A stretch of DNA of 46,952 bases from positions 1-46,952 of the forward strand of contig JAFGNZ010000176.1 of NCBI GenBank assembly GCA_016926755.1, given 5' to 3'. The notes below the pieces were generated by a model. The model did not search any database and was not told the DNA's origin. It saw nothing but the letters and a program-made list of their open reading frames with translations. Within the stretch, counting starts at the first letter, position 1. The number at the start of each line of letters is the position of its first letter. The position numbers and the translations under genes were made by a program. The DNA is from Myxococcaceae bacterium. GTDB lineage: Bacteria; Myxococcota; Myxococcia; Myxococcales; Myxococcaceae. Positions 28,472 through 38,530 of this stretch are shown piece by piece.

Positions 28472-29302
28472 CTACCGCTCGCCTGCGGGCAGCCCCATCG
28501 CCGTGTGGAGCTCCCGGAGCCGGCCCTGGATCACCTGGAGGTTCCGAGGCCCCATCCGCAACAGGTGCTTCTGGGCCTGGCTCAGGCCCTCGAGCTTCGG
28601 ATCCGCGTACCCGTAAAGCGCACCCTTCGGGACGACCTCCACGTCTTCCGGCGGCACCGGCACCTCCAACAGGTTCTGGATGGCCCGGTTGAAGGTCTGC
28701 TCGAACGTCCGCCCCGGCGGCGCGATCTCCGCGTAGACCCGATCGACCAGCGGCTTCAGCTCGCGCCAGGCCCGCGCCGAGCCCTGGACGTCCAGCGAGC
28801 CGATCACCCGTGCTACAGCGTCGTAGCGCTCGAAACTCTTCGGATCGATTGTGGTCTTTCCCTTGCCCGCGGCCACCTGGAAGCGCTCCGCGGGGGCCAG
28901 GAAGGACAGCACCATCCGGGGGCTCTCCCCATCCGCGATGTTGCTCACGGCCGTGGTGAACCGCTGCAGGAGCCCCTCCACGCCGAGCCACTTCGCCAGC
29001 TCGGGATCCGTGGACAGCGGCCCCACCAGCTCACGCACCCGGGCATCTCCCTCCTGGACCGAGGGCGGCGGCCCCAGGGGCTCCGCCGGCCCCGCATCCA
29101 CCTGCGAAACCGCCGGAGGCGGCGGCTCGCTCGGGGGCGCCGCGGGCTGGCGCATGCGCAGGACCCAGTAACCGACCCCCAGCCCCACCAGCGCGATCAC
29201 GACGATGGCCACCACCGGCGGACCTCCTCTTGGCGGCGTTGGCGGAGGTGTCCCCCCGGGACTGCCAGGCGTGGGGCCTCCAGGCATCGGCTGCTGGCTC
29301 AT
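28472..29302 (-). CDS. DUF3014 family membrane-anchored protein
   Basis: The 276-aa protein has a Gly/Pro-rich cytosolic N-terminus, one membrane helix (about residues 30-48, VVAIVVIALVGLGVGYWVL), a Pro-rich spacer and a C-terminal domain matching DUF3014. The LVGPLSTDPELAKWLG start and the late LSQAQKHLLRMGPRN block are characteristic. GGAGG lies before the ATG at 29302. Known: DUF3014 has no assigned function; the topology puts the domain in the periplasm. Confidence 0.82.
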   Translation of the reverse strand: MSQQPMPGGPTPGSPGGTPPPTPPRGGPPVVAIVVIALVGLGVGYWVLRMRQPAAPPSEPPPPAVSQVDAGPAEPLGPPPSVQEGDARVRELVGPLSTDPELAKWLGVEGLLQRFTTAVSNIADGESPRMVLSFLAPAERFQVAAGKGKTTIDPKSFERYDAVARVIGSLDVQGSARAWRELKPLVDRVYAEIAPPGRTFEQTFNRAIQNLLEVPVPPEDVEVVPKGALYGYADPKLEGLSQAQKHLLRMGPRNLQVIQGRLRELHTAMGLPAGER

Positions 29303-29343
29303 GAGCGGACCTCCGGACGGGGTTCGTGGGACAACCGGCCCCC

Positions 29344-29371
29344 TTTAAAGGGTCCACGCGGATCGTCGCAA
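29344..29371 (-). promoter_or_regulatory. Promoter candidate and palindrome before the DUF3014 gene
   Basis: On the minus strand TTGCGA (29371-29366), a 16-base spacer, then TTTAAA (29349-29344). The -10 box is the core of a perfect 12-bp palindrome, CCCTTTAAAGGG (29341-29352), so it could also bind a regulator. Confidence 0.35.
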
Positions 29372-29421
29372 CCCGGAGCTTCTTCCGCCGTCGCGAGCTC
29401 CGCGAAAGTGAACAGGCCCGC

Positions 29422-30315
29422 TCAGAGCTCGCGCAGATCCCGATCCTGGCTGCGCACCCGCGCGAGCGTCTGCATGTCCCGCTCGGTGGGCCCCAGCTCG
29501 AGGATGAGCTTGCTCACGTCGTACAGCACTTCCCCGCGGTCGAACACGGGCAGCCGGGGCACGTCCTGGTTCAGATCGTCCGCGCCGCGGTTGTACGCCA
29601 CGTCCATCAGCGTCCGGAGCTGGAACGAATCATAGAGGTTGTACTCCACCAGGAACCGCAGGGCCTCCACGTCCCCCCGGGCCTTGTACGCGCGCCACAG
29701 CAGCACCGCGTCCCAGCCGTTGACGCCCCGCAGGTGCGGCGGCCGGCCCACGCCCAGCGAGTCCTCGATCTCCTTCAGCCCACCGCTCATCCGCAGCCGC
29801 TTCGTCACGAAGCGCAGATCGATGTGCGCCTCCGGCGACGGGAACCGCTCCGCGCCAAAGTAGTTGCGCAGCACCGGGGCATCGAAGCACGTGCCGTTGA
29901 AGGACACCCACAGCCGCCGCGCCGCCATCGCCTCCGGCAGCGCGTCCATGTTCCGGCCGTGGATGAAGACGTGCAGGCCCGCGCTGTCGAACAGGCTCAC
30001 CACCGTGGGCACCTGGTTCTCGTTGCCGTCCGTCTCGATGTCGAAGAAGACCGCGTCCTGGGCGAAGTCCGGGTACAGCCGCCAGTGCTCCCGGGAGGGA
30101 AGCAGCTCCGCCAGCTTCCGCAGATCCCCGCGCGCGAGCGCCTCCCGGGCTTGGGAGATGTACTCGCGCGCCAGCTCGTCCGCCTTCTTGCTGATGGCCG
30201 ACGCGCCGGTGCCCGCCTCCGGGAAGTCGTCCCAGGACTTGATGCCCTGGGCCCACAGATCCTTCTCTCGGAAAGGGCCCACCCCGGGGATGTGCTGGAA
30301 CGTCCGCTGCAACAT
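29422..30315 (-). CDS. RNase H-fold 3'-5' exonuclease-like protein (YprB type)
   Basis: The 297-aa protein matches the RNase_H_2/YprB-like exonuclease family. The acidic catalytic residues are seen in FFDIETDG (about residues 89-96), S-F-N-G-x-x-F-D (about 138-145) and the C-terminal Y-N-L-Y-D block. The ATG at 30315 shares its A with the Nudix stop (TGATG), implying translational coupling, so it is preferred over the GTG at 30333. Nucleic-acid substrate unknown. Confidence 0.85.
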   Translation of the reverse strand: MLQRTFQHIPGVGPFREKDLWAQGIKSWDDFPEAGTGASAISKKADELAREYISQAREALARGDLRKLAELLPSREHWRLYPDFAQDAVFFDIETDGNENQVPTVVSLFDSAGLHVFIHGRNMDALPEAMAARRLWVSFNGTCFDAPVLRNYFGAERFPSPEAHIDLRFVTKRLRMSGGLKEIEDSLGVGRPPHLRGVNGWDAVLLWRAYKARGDVEALRFLVEYNLYDSFQLRTLMDVAYNRGADDLNQDVPRLPVFDRGEVLYDVSKLILELGPTERDMQTLARVRSQDRDLREL

Positions 30316-30728
30316 CACCGCGAGTGCTCCCACCTTCCCGCGACCAGATCGTTCAGCAGCGGGATGTCGGCCTCGCAGAACGGCAGCGCCGTCATCTCCG
30401 CCGGGGTGAGGAACCGGAGCGCGTGGGCGCCCAGCGGCTTGGGCTCACCCGCCACCAGCCGGGCCGCGTACAGCACCAGCTCCACCGTCAGATCCGGGTA
30501 CGAGTGCCGGCCTTCCCAGAGCCTCCGGCCCACGTCGAGCTCCACGTCGAGCTCCTCGCGGCACTCGCGGGCCAGGGCGGATTCGTCCGTCTCCCCTGCC
30601 TCCACCTTGCCGCCGGGGAACTCCCAGAGCAGCGCCCGGCTGCCGCCCGGGAGCCGCTGCTGGACCAGGAAGCGGGAACCATCGCCGGGCTGAGGGATCA
30701 ACGCCGCCACCACCCGGACCGTCTTCAC
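30315..30728 (-). CDS. Nudix hydrolase, MutT-like
   Basis: A 137-aa protein with a near-complete Nudix box: G-G-K-V-E-A-G-E then R-E-C-R-E-E-L, with Asp in place of the last Gly. This is the compact MutT type expected to hydrolyse (oxidised) nucleoside triphosphates, preceded by the family's W-E-F-P. The start is GTG at 30728 with GGGAGG immediately upstream, 11 bases after the BamB-like stop. The much longer open frame to 31088 has no family-like sequence. The substrate is inferred only from family. Confidence 0.85.
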   Translation of the reverse strand: MKTVRVVAALIPQPGDGSRFLVQQRLPGGSRALLWEFPGGKVEAGETDESALARECREELDVELDVGRRLWEGRHSYPDLTVELVLYAARLVAGEPKPLGAHALRFLTPAEMTALPFCEADIPLLNDLVAGRWEHSR

Positions 30729-30739
30729 CGCCCTCCCCG

Positions 30740-31894
30740 TCAACCGCCGCTCCCTCGCAGGCGCAGGGCGTACAGGTAGCCATTGTTCGACAGGATGTAG
30801 GCGGTGGAGCCCAGCACGTTGGGCGCGGCGCTGACGCCCTCCCCCGGGTTCCACGCCAGGCGGGACTGGCCCGTCCTGGGATCCACGAAGAGCAGCGCGC
30901 GCTGGTTGGGGACGAGGAGCATGCCGCGCGCAAGCACCGGGGCCCTGCCCGCCCGCTCCCCCAGGCTGTGCGACCAGAGGAGCCGCCCCGTCTCGGCCTG
31001 GTAGGCATCCAGCCGGCCATCCCCCGTCGCGAAGAGGATCTCCCCCCGCGCGAGCAGCGAAGTCACCCCCAGCACCGAGGAGGTCCACTCCACATCCCCG
31101 GTCTCGGCGCTCAGGGCGTACAGCCCGCCCTGGTACGAGGCCACGTAGAGCCGGCCCGCGTCATCCAGCACGGGCTGGGTGTCCACGTCGAGGTACTCGG
31201 TGGCTCCGCCAGCGAGCGACTTCTCCCACTTCGCGGCGCCCGTCTCCAACTCGAGCGCGACCAGGTACCCGTCCGAGAAGCCCAGGTACACCGTGCCGTC
31301 CTTCACCAGCGGCGTGGAGGTGCCATGGATGGTGAAGCCGCTGGGCGGATCCCGCCGGTACTGCCAGGCCCAGTTGCCCGTCTCGGCGTTCACCGCGAAG
31401 AGCGTGTCCGCCTCCGAGGCCACCAGCACGAACGAGCCGGCCAGCACCGGCGTCGTCGCGAGCGCCTCACCTGCCGCGTACTTCCACTTCAGCTCCCCCT
31501 TGCGCGCGTCCAGCGCGTACAGGAAGCCGTCTCCGCCCGGGATGTAGGCGATGCCCTCGTGCACCAGGGCGCCGGCCGAGAAGCGGTTGCCCGTCTTGAA
31601 GTCCCACGCCACCTCGCCACCGGGAGCCACGCTCCGGATGAAGCCATCCCGGGTAAGGGTGATGATGCGCCCGGAGTCGGGATCCACCGCCGGAGCGGCG
31701 AACTCGCGAGGGGCATACTCCCAGGCCGTCGGCTCGACGAGCGGCGTCCACCAGGCCAGCTCGAAGAGATCGCTCGGGGGCTGCCGGAGATCGGAGCTGA
31801 CGGGGTTGCCGTAGAGCGAGACGGAGCTGCATCCGCCGAGCAGCCCCGCGGCTGCCACGGCCCCTACCCACCACTTCCACGCACGCCGCTTCAT
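30740..31894 (-). CDS. BamB-like PQQ-repeat β-propeller lipoprotein
   Basis: The 384-aa protein has lipobox L-G-G-C (Cys22) then successive PQQ-type propeller blades. Recurring units such as G-x-L-Y-A-L-D-A-x-x-G-x-x-x-W are visible at about residues 120, 165, 210 and 255. Known: BamB is the propeller lipoprotein of the outer-membrane β-barrel assembly machine. The neighbour order supports the name: in E. coli yfgM, bamB and der also sit together. Its ATG overlaps the YfgM-like stop (ATGA), showing translational coupling. Confidence 0.85.
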   Translation of the reverse strand: MKRRAWKWWVGAVAAAGLLGGCSSVSLYGNPVSSDLRQPPSDLFELAWWTPLVEPTAWEYAPREFAAPAVDPDSGRIITLTRDGFIRSVAPGGEVAWDFKTGNRFSAGALVHEGIAYIPGGDGFLYALDARKGELKWKYAAGEALATTPVLAGSFVLVASEADTLFAVNAETGNWAWQYRRDPPSGFTIHGTSTPLVKDGTVYLGFSDGYLVALELETGAAKWEKSLAGGATEYLDVDTQPVLDDAGRLYVASYQGGLYALSAETGDVEWTSSVLGVTSLLARGEILFATGDGRLDAYQAETGRLLWSHSLGERAGRAPVLARGMLLVPNQRALLFVDPRTGQSRLAWNPGEGVSAAPNVLGSTAYILSNNGYLYALRLRGSGG

Positions 31895-32700
31895 GCCCCT
31901 CCGTCCTGCTTCGCGGTGCTGGGCTGGGGCGGCGGCGGGATCTTCACGCCCTCCGCGGCCAGCAGCGAGGTCCGCTCGGCCGCCAGCCTGGCCGCCGCGG
32001 TGTTCGCGTGATCCACGGGGAGCTTCACGAGGACGGCGGCCGCGTCTTCCTTCTTCCCCTGGAGGATGAGGATGCGGGCGCGATGGTACTGGCCCATGCC
32101 CTCCAGATAACCGCTGGCGTCCACCTTGGACATCTCGTCGAAGGAGCCGAGCGCCTGATCATACTTCTGCTGGGCCTCGTAGGCATAGCCCTGGCCCTCG
32201 AGCGCCGCGGCGCGCATCGGGTCGTTCTGGGGGGCATCCTTGAGGAAGTCGGTGAAGGCGGCCAGCGCCCCGTCGTGGTTGCCCAGCCGGTACTCGGCCT
32301 TGCCCAGCGGCAGGGCGGCCGTCGCCGCGGAGCGGGTGCCCTTGTGCGCGGCGCGGAACTCCGTCAGGGCCTTCACCAGCGCCTGATCCTGCTCCTGGGC
32401 GGACTTGAACGGGGCCTCCTCACCGTCCATCGGGGTGATCTGGGTGCCCTCGGGCATGGCCATGATCGGGCGCTCGAGGACCTTCAGGGCCCTGCTCAGC
32501 TCCTGGGCGGCCTTGTCCTCGCTCCGGCTGGAGAAGTAGCTGGCCAGCGCGACGACCAGGCCGCCCACCAACACCACGCCCACGGCGAGGACGACGAGCT
32601 GCTGCCGCTCGATCAACCAGTCCCGGGCCTCGGCGCCCACGCGCTGGAAGGCGTCGGGCTGCTTGAGCTCTCGCTGGGTCATCTTCTCGGACTTGGCCAC
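31891..32700 (-). CDS. YfgM-like membrane-anchored TPR protein
   Basis: The 269-aa protein has a cytosolic N-terminus, one membrane helix (about residues 35-55, LVVLAVGVVLVGGLVVAL) and periplasmic TPR-like helices (about 115-250). Recognisable units include GNHDGALAAFTDFLKDAP and QQKYDQALGSFDEM. Known: YfgM is a membrane TPR protein linked to the Sec translocon and periplasmic chaperones. GTG at 32700 with AGAGG upstream is chosen; an in-frame TTG at 32742 lies in the predicted -10 box. Confidence 0.8.
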   Translation of the reverse strand: MAKSEKMTQRELKQPDAFQRVGAEARDWLIERQQLVVLAVGVVLVGGLVVALASYFSSRSEDKAAQELSRALKVLERPIMAMPEGTQITPMDGEEAPFKSAQEQDQALVKALTEFRAAHKGTRSAATAALPLGKAEYRLGNHDGALAAFTDFLKDAPQNDPMRAAALEGQGYAYEAQQKYDQALGSFDEMSKVDASGYLEGMGQYHRARILILQGKKEDAAAVLVKLPVDHANTAAARLAAERTSLLAAEGVKIPPPPQPSTAKQDGGA

Positions 32701-32740
32701 GTCGCTGAACCTCTTCTTCTCTGGGTGCAAAAGGCGGCGC

Positions 32741-32770
32741 AATCTACGGAGCGCGCGCGGGGGGTGTCAA
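32741..32770 (-). promoter_or_regulatory. Promoter between der and the YfgM-like gene
   Basis: On the minus strand a perfect TTGACA (32770-32765), an 18-base spacer, then TAGATT (32746-32741; four of six to TATAAT). A start near 32735 leaves about 35 bases before the GTG of the YfgM-like gene. This is the best -35 box in the window. Confidence 0.55.
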
Positions 32771-32781
32771 CGCGAAGACGC

Positions 32782-34163
<1,382 letters not shown>

Positions 34164-34164
<1 letters not shown>

Positions 34165-35105
34165 CACTCGTATCCCAGCTTCTTGAGGCCCTCGGGGCGC
34201 TCGCTCCAGCGCGGCTCCACGCGGACTCGGAGCGAGAGGTACACGTGCGCCCCCAGCAGGCGCTGGATGGACTTGCGCGCGTCCGTCCCAATCGTCTTCA
34301 GCATCTGCCCCTGCTTGCCAATGATGATGGCCTTCTGGCTGTCGCGCTCCACGTAGATGGAGGCGGCGATGCGGATGAGGCCGGCGAGCTGCCCCGCGGG
34401 CGTGCCCGGCAGCGGCTCTCGCTCGGACTCGTCGAACACCTCCACCAGCACCGCGGTGGAGTACGGGATCTCCTGCCGGCAGTGGCGGAGCACCTGCTCG
34501 CGGATGTACTCGGCCACCAGCGTACGCTCCTGCTGATCGGTGAGCATGTCCGGATCGAAGATCGGCTCCCCCTCCGGCAGGTGCTGGAGCACCACCTTGA
34601 AGAGGGTGTCCACCCCGTCTCCCTCGCGCGCGGAGATGGGCACCACCTCCGCGAAGGGGAACTCGTTGCGGAACAGATCGATGATCGGCAGCAGCTTCGG
34701 CTTGGTGATGTTGTCGATCTTGTTGATGACCAGGAAGGTGGGCTTGCCGATCCGCTGCAGCCGCTCGAGGATCATCCGGTTGCCGGGGCCCACCTCGGGC
34801 TTCTCCCCGCCAGGCGGCTCGACGAGGAAGAGGACCAGATCCACCTCCTCGGCGGCCTGGAGGGCGGTCTCCACCATGTAGCGGTTGAGCTCGCCCTTGG
34901 CCTGGTGGATGCCCGGCGTGTCGATGAAGGCCACCTGCCCCTCCGGGCGCGTCACCACGCCGAGGATCCGGTTGCGGGTGGTCTGCGGCTTGGGCGAGAC
35001 GATGGCGATCTTTTCGCCCGTGAGCTGGTTGAGCAGCGTGCTCTTGCCCACGTTGGGTCGGCCGATGAGCGCGGCGAAGCCGCTGCGGTAGTTCTTCGAG
35101 GCCAT
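34164..35105 (-). CDS. era: GTPase Era
   Basis: A 313-aa protein: an N-terminal GTPase domain (GRPNVGKS at 15-22, DTPG near 61, NKID near 133) and a C-terminal KH domain (I-I-G-K-Q-G-Q-M near 261). It binds the 3' end of 16S rRNA and helps 30S assembly. It sits in the common rnc-era order, but a cyclophilin gene is inserted between them here. No strong ribosome-binding site is seen before the ATG. Confidence 0.96.
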
Positions 35106-35177
35106 CGCTTGGAAGGTGATCTGGGGGCCCCCCGCCTTCGAGAGGCCCCGTGGGACTGCGCGACCTGCCTGGACTTC

Positions 35178-35202
35178 CCTGCCTGCCCTGAGGGCGGGCA
35201 GG
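35178..35202. other. Strong hairpin between the cyclophilin and era genes
   Basis: An 11-bp stem, CCTGCCTGCCC (35178-35188) with GGGCGGGCAGG (35192-35202), has one G-T wobble and a 3-base loop. It begins 4 bases after the cyclophilin stop in the direction of transcription but lacks a T-run. It could be a partial terminator or an mRNA stability or processing hairpin. Confidence 0.45.
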
Positions 35203-35206
35203 AGGA

Positions 35207-35761
35207 CTACGGCGCGGTCGTGGAGATGGTCAGCTTGTTGATGCGCACGTCATGGGTGGGGCGGTCGTTGCGATCCTTGGGCAGCTCGTTGGCGATGCGG
35301 TCCGCCACCTCGTAGCCCTTTACCACCTCGCCGAAGATGGTGTGGCGGTTGTTGAGGTGCGGGGTGGGCACCACGGTGATGAAGAACTGGCTGCCGTTGG
35401 TGTTGGGCCCCGCGTTGGCCATGGCCAGCAGGCCCTTCTTGTCGAAACGCCGGCCGCTCTGGAACTCATCCTCGAAGCGGTAGCCCGGGCCGCCCGTGCC
35501 CCGGCCGAGCGGATCGCCGCCCTGGACCATGAAATCCCCGATGCAGCGGTGGAAGATCGTCCCGTCGTAGAGCGGCGTGCCAGTCATGCGCTGGCTCGTC
35601 TGCGGGTGCGTCCACTCCTTCTCGCCGGTGGCCAGGCCCACGAAGTTCTCCACCGTCTTCGGCGCATCCTTGGCGAAGAGCTTCACGACGATCTGCCCCT
35701 CGGTGGTGTCGAAGGTGGCGTAGAGATCCTTCCCGGCGCGCGCCTCGTCCATCATGCCCAT
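35207..35761 (-). CDS. Cyclophilin-type peptidyl-prolyl cis-trans isomerase
   Basis: A 184-aa single-domain cyclophilin with the active-site blocks F-H-R-C-I-G-D-F-M-V-Q-G-G-D (the catalytic Arg and the Q-G-G-D strand), G-S-Q-F-F-I-T and the H-T-I-F-G-x-V block. No signal peptide, so cytosolic. GGGAG lies about 8 bases before the ATG at 35761; two further in-frame ATGs at 35755 and 35752 are possible. It sits between rnc and era with gaps of about 100 bases on each side. Confidence 0.93.
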   Translation of the reverse strand: MGMMDEARAGKDLYATFDTTEGQIVVKLFAKDAPKTVENFVGLATGEKEWTHPQTSQRMTGTPLYDGTIFHRCIGDFMVQGGDPLGRGTGGPGYRFEDEFQSGRRFDKKGLLAMANAGPNTNGSQFFITVVPTPHLNNRHTIFGEVVKGYEVADRIANELPKDRNDRPTHDVRINKLTISTTAP

Positions 35762-35888
35762 GTGCTTGTCTCCCGCTGCGGTTGGGGGCCGATCCCTTCA
35801 GGTCAGGCCCGCGTGAGTGGTTGGGTGCCCTACATCGTCCCAGGTGGCGGGGGACCTTATTCCCCACCCTCCCCCCGTCCAAGGGGTT

Positions 35889-36611
35889 TCACTTCGAGGT
35901 GTCATCCTTCCGAAGCATGTCGAGGGTGGCGCGGGCGGCGGCCTGCTCCGCCTCCTTCTTGCTGCGGCCGGTGGCGCGCGCGTACAGCTCCGAGCCGATG
36001 GAGACCTCCACCTCGAACGTCTTCTCATGGTCCGGGCCGGCCTCGGCCACCACGCGGTAGCGCGGCGACACCTTGAGCCGGTTCTGGATGTCCTCCTGGA
36101 GCTTCGTCTTGTAGTCCAGGCCGCTGCGGCCCTCGGCCACGCCCTCCAGGGCCTCGGCGAAGTGGCGGTCCACCAGCGCCATCACCGCCTCCATGCCGGA
36201 GCCCAGGTACAGCGCGCCGATCACGGCCTCCATGGCGTCGGCGAGCACGGAGCTCTTCTCCCGGCCGCCCGTCATCTCCTCGCCGCGGCCCAGCAGCAGC
36301 AGCTCGCCCAGGCTGAGCGCGCGGGCGATGCGGGCCAGCCCCTCCTCGTTGACGATGAGCGCGCGCAGCTTGGACAGCTCGCCCTCGGAGGCGTTGGGGA
36401 AGCGCTCCATCAGGCGGTGGCTGATGGCCAGATCCACCACCGCGTCCCCGAGGAACTCCAGCCGCTCGTTGTCCTGGAGCCCGGCGTCCCGGTGCTCGTT
36501 GAAGTAGCTCTTGTGGGTGAGCGCCGCCAGGCCCAGATCCTTGCGGGCCAGGGACACCCCCAACCGGAGCTCCAGTGCCTGGACGCGCTCTTGAAGGCTC
36601 AGCTTCTCCAC
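35889..36611 (-). CDS. rnc: Ribonuclease III
   Basis: A 240-aa dsRNA endonuclease for rRNA processing. The signature N-E-R-L-E-F-L-G-D at 48-56 supplies Glu49, Glu52 and Asp56; D-A-M-E at 125-128 supplies Asp125 and Glu128. The dsRNA-binding domain follows from about residue 165 and ends in a K-K-E-A-E-Q-A-A-A helix. The start is GTG, 4 bases after the meaB stop, with an AGGG-type site. Confidence 0.96.
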   Translation of the reverse strand: MEKLSLQERVQALELRLGVSLARKDLGLAALTHKSYFNEHRDAGLQDNERLEFLGDAVVDLAISHRLMERFPNASEGELSKLRALIVNEEGLARIARALSLGELLLLGRGEEMTGGREKSSVLADAMEAVIGALYLGSGMEAVMALVDRHFAEALEGVAEGRSGLDYKTKLQEDIQNRLKVSPRYRVVAEAGPDHEKTFEVEVSIGSELYARATGRSKKEAEQAAARATLDMLRKDDTSK

Positions 36612-36615
36612 GCCC

Positions 36616-37656
36616 TCACTCCGCCAGTTGGCTCGCCAACTCCTCGGCGAGCGCGTACGGGTCCGCCTGCCGCTCGGCGATGCGGGAGGCCACCTCTTCC
36701 AGGTGGCCGCGCTCCCGCTCCAGCTTCGTGAGCGCGCCGCGCAGCAGCCGCTCGCGCAGCAGGGCGACGAACTGCATGGCGGCGCGGGTGCGCTCCTTCT
36801 CCTTGCGCAGCCCCGTCTCGTCCAGGAAGGCGCGGTGCCGCGCCACTGCCTCCACCAGCTCGGCCACGCCCTGATCCTTGGCGGCCACCACCTTGAGGAT
36901 GGGCGGCTCCCACTCGCGCGGGGCCGGCTCCTGCTCCACGTGGCGCCCCTCGGCCTTGGCGCGGACCATGCGGTGGTGCGCGTCGTGGTCCACGGGCGGC
37001 GCCTTCACCGCGTGGCGCAGCTCCAGCATCATCCGCAGCTCGCGCACCATGCGGTCGGCGCCGTCCAGATCGGACTTGTTCACCGCGAAGATGTCCGCCA
37101 CCTCGAGGATGCCGGCCTTGATGGCCTGCACGTCGTCTCCCATGCCCGGCACCGTCACCACCACGGTGGTGTGCGCCATCTGCGCGATGTCGATCTCGTC
37201 CTGCCCCACGCCCACCGTCTCGACGATGACGATGTCCTGCCCCATGGCGTCCATCACGCGGATGCAGTCGCCGGTGGCGCGAGACAGGCCGCCCAGGTTG
37301 CCGCGGGTGGCCAGCGAGCGGATGAAGACGCCCGGATCCGTGGCGTGCTCCTGCATGCGGATGCGATCGCCCAGGATGGCGCCGCCGGTGAAGGGGCTGG
37401 TGGGATCCACCGCGAGGACGCCCACCCGCTTGCCCTGCTTGCGGAAGTGGGCGATCAGCCGGTCGGTCAGCGTGGACTTGCCCGCGCCGGGCGAGCCGGT
37501 GATGCCGATGATGTAGGCCCGGCCCGTCCTGGGGAACAGGGCCCGCAGATCCGCCGTGGCGCTCTCCACGCCGTCGTCGATGTGGCGCATCAAGCGCGAC
37601 GCGGCCCGCACGTCGCCCTCGAGCACCCGCTGGGACAGTTGAGTCGCCGTTACCAA
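36616..37656 (-). CDS. meaB: Methylmalonyl-CoA mutase-associated GTPase MeaB
   Basis: A 346-aa G3E P-loop GTPase with Walker A G-S-P-G-A-G-K-S at 54-61, the conserved V-D-P-(T/S)-S and E-T-V-G-V-G-Q blocks and N-K-S-D specificity motif, then a dimerisation helix at the C-terminus. Known: MeaB (ArgK) guards adenosylcobalamin-dependent mutases and gates cofactor loading. The start is TTG at 37656, 3 bases after the previous stop, with GGAG 7 bases upstream. A mutase cobalamin-binding subunit is encoded about 9 kb away at the window end. Confidence 0.93.
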   Translation of the reverse strand: MVTATQLSQRVLEGDVRAASRLMRHIDDGVESATADLRALFPRTGRAYIIGITGSPGAGKSTLTDRLIAHFRKQGKRVGVLAVDPTSPFTGGAILGDRIRMQEHATDPGVFIRSLATRGNLGGLSRATGDCIRVMDAMGQDIVIVETVGVGQDEIDIAQMAHTTVVVTVPGMGDDVQAIKAGILEVADIFAVNKSDLDGADRMVRELRMMLELRHAVKAPPVDHDAHHRMVRAKAEGRHVEQEPAPREWEPPILKVVAAKDQGVAELVEAVARHRAFLDETGLRKEKERTRAAMQFVALLRERLLRGALTKLERERGHLEEVASRIAERQADPYALAEELASQLAE

Positions 37657-37659
37657 TGC

Positions 37660-38529
37660 TCACTCCTGTGGCGTGTCCGGGCCGACGAGCTGCACGGCCT
37701 CGGGAGCAACCTTCAGCAGGTCCGCCACCAGACGAACGATGCCAGGGAAGTCATCCAGTTCGAAGCGCTCCGCCCACACCTTGCCCGTCGCGCCGGCCAG
37801 CAGGCCTCGGAAGGTGCGGCCCATCACCCGGGCCGCGGCGAAGCGGTAATGCTCACCATTCACCCGCAGCTGCACCAGCACCTCCAGGGCGCTGCGCGGG
37901 GGGACCAGGGCCTGGGGCCCGAAGGCCCGGGAGATCTCCTCGTAGCGCACCAGTCCCGGGGTTTCGCCAGGGGAGGCCTGGGGCCGGGCGTGCGTCTCCT
38001 CGACGAGCGCGGCCAGGTAGCTGGCCAGCGCCTCCCGCTCCCAGAACTCGGACAGCTCGAAGCGGTGCGAGGCCAGCCCGGTGAGCACCTCCCCTCCCCG
38101 CCGGGCCTGCCCCACCCGGAAGATCCCCTGGCGATCAGCCACCAGCGTGAAGGAGAACGGCCCGGCCTTCAGCTCCGCGGAGAGCTCCAGCGTCTGCGGA
38201 TCCAGGTGCGGCATCAGCCCCAGCGTGTTGAGCTGCGCGGTGCGGCGCTCGACGAGGAAGAGGTAGTCGTCGAAGACGCTCGTAACCAGGAGCGGCAGGT
38301 CCTCGGCGGCCGAGACGGCGTCCAGCAGGATGGGCAGCAGCCCCACCACCGCCGGTGGCGCGATGGGGATCAGCTGCTGCCCCTGGAGCCGGAAGGTGAC
38401 GCGAGACAGGGGCTGGCCGGTGACGGGGTTCACCGGGGCCGAGTCCTCCCCCAACTCCAGCGTGGCCAGCACGCCGGCGGTACCTCGCTCGACGCGCAAG
38501 CCGAGCTGCTCGAGCCGAGCCGTCTCCAT
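37660..38529 (-). CDS. Unknown 289-aa protein between acyl-CoA dehydrogenase and meaB
   Basis: Soluble, with no signal peptide, membrane helix or cysteine motif. The sequence is rich in Leu/Val and β-strand-like stretches (LVTSVFDDYLFLVERR, then AGPFSFTLVADR). It has an R-F-E-L-S-E-F-W-E block near residue 157 that is echoed by R-F-E-L-D-D-F near 254, perhaps two related halves. I recognise no family. Its ATG follows the dehydrogenase stop by one base and its stop precedes meaB by 3 bases, so all three are co-translated. Confidence 0.75.
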   Translation of the reverse strand: METARLEQLGLRVERGTAGVLATLELGEDSAPVNPVTGQPLSRVTFRLQGQQLIPIAPPAVVGLLPILLDAVSAAEDLPLLVTSVFDDYLFLVERRTAQLNTLGLMPHLDPQTLELSAELKAGPFSFTLVADRQGIFRVGQARRGGEVLTGLASHRFELSEFWEREALASYLAALVEETHARPQASPGETPGLVRYEEISRAFGPQALVPPRSALEVLVQLRVNGEHYRFAAARVMGRTFRGLLAGATGKVWAERFELDDFPGIVRLVADLLKVAPEAVQLVGPDTPQE

Positions 38530-38530
38530 C

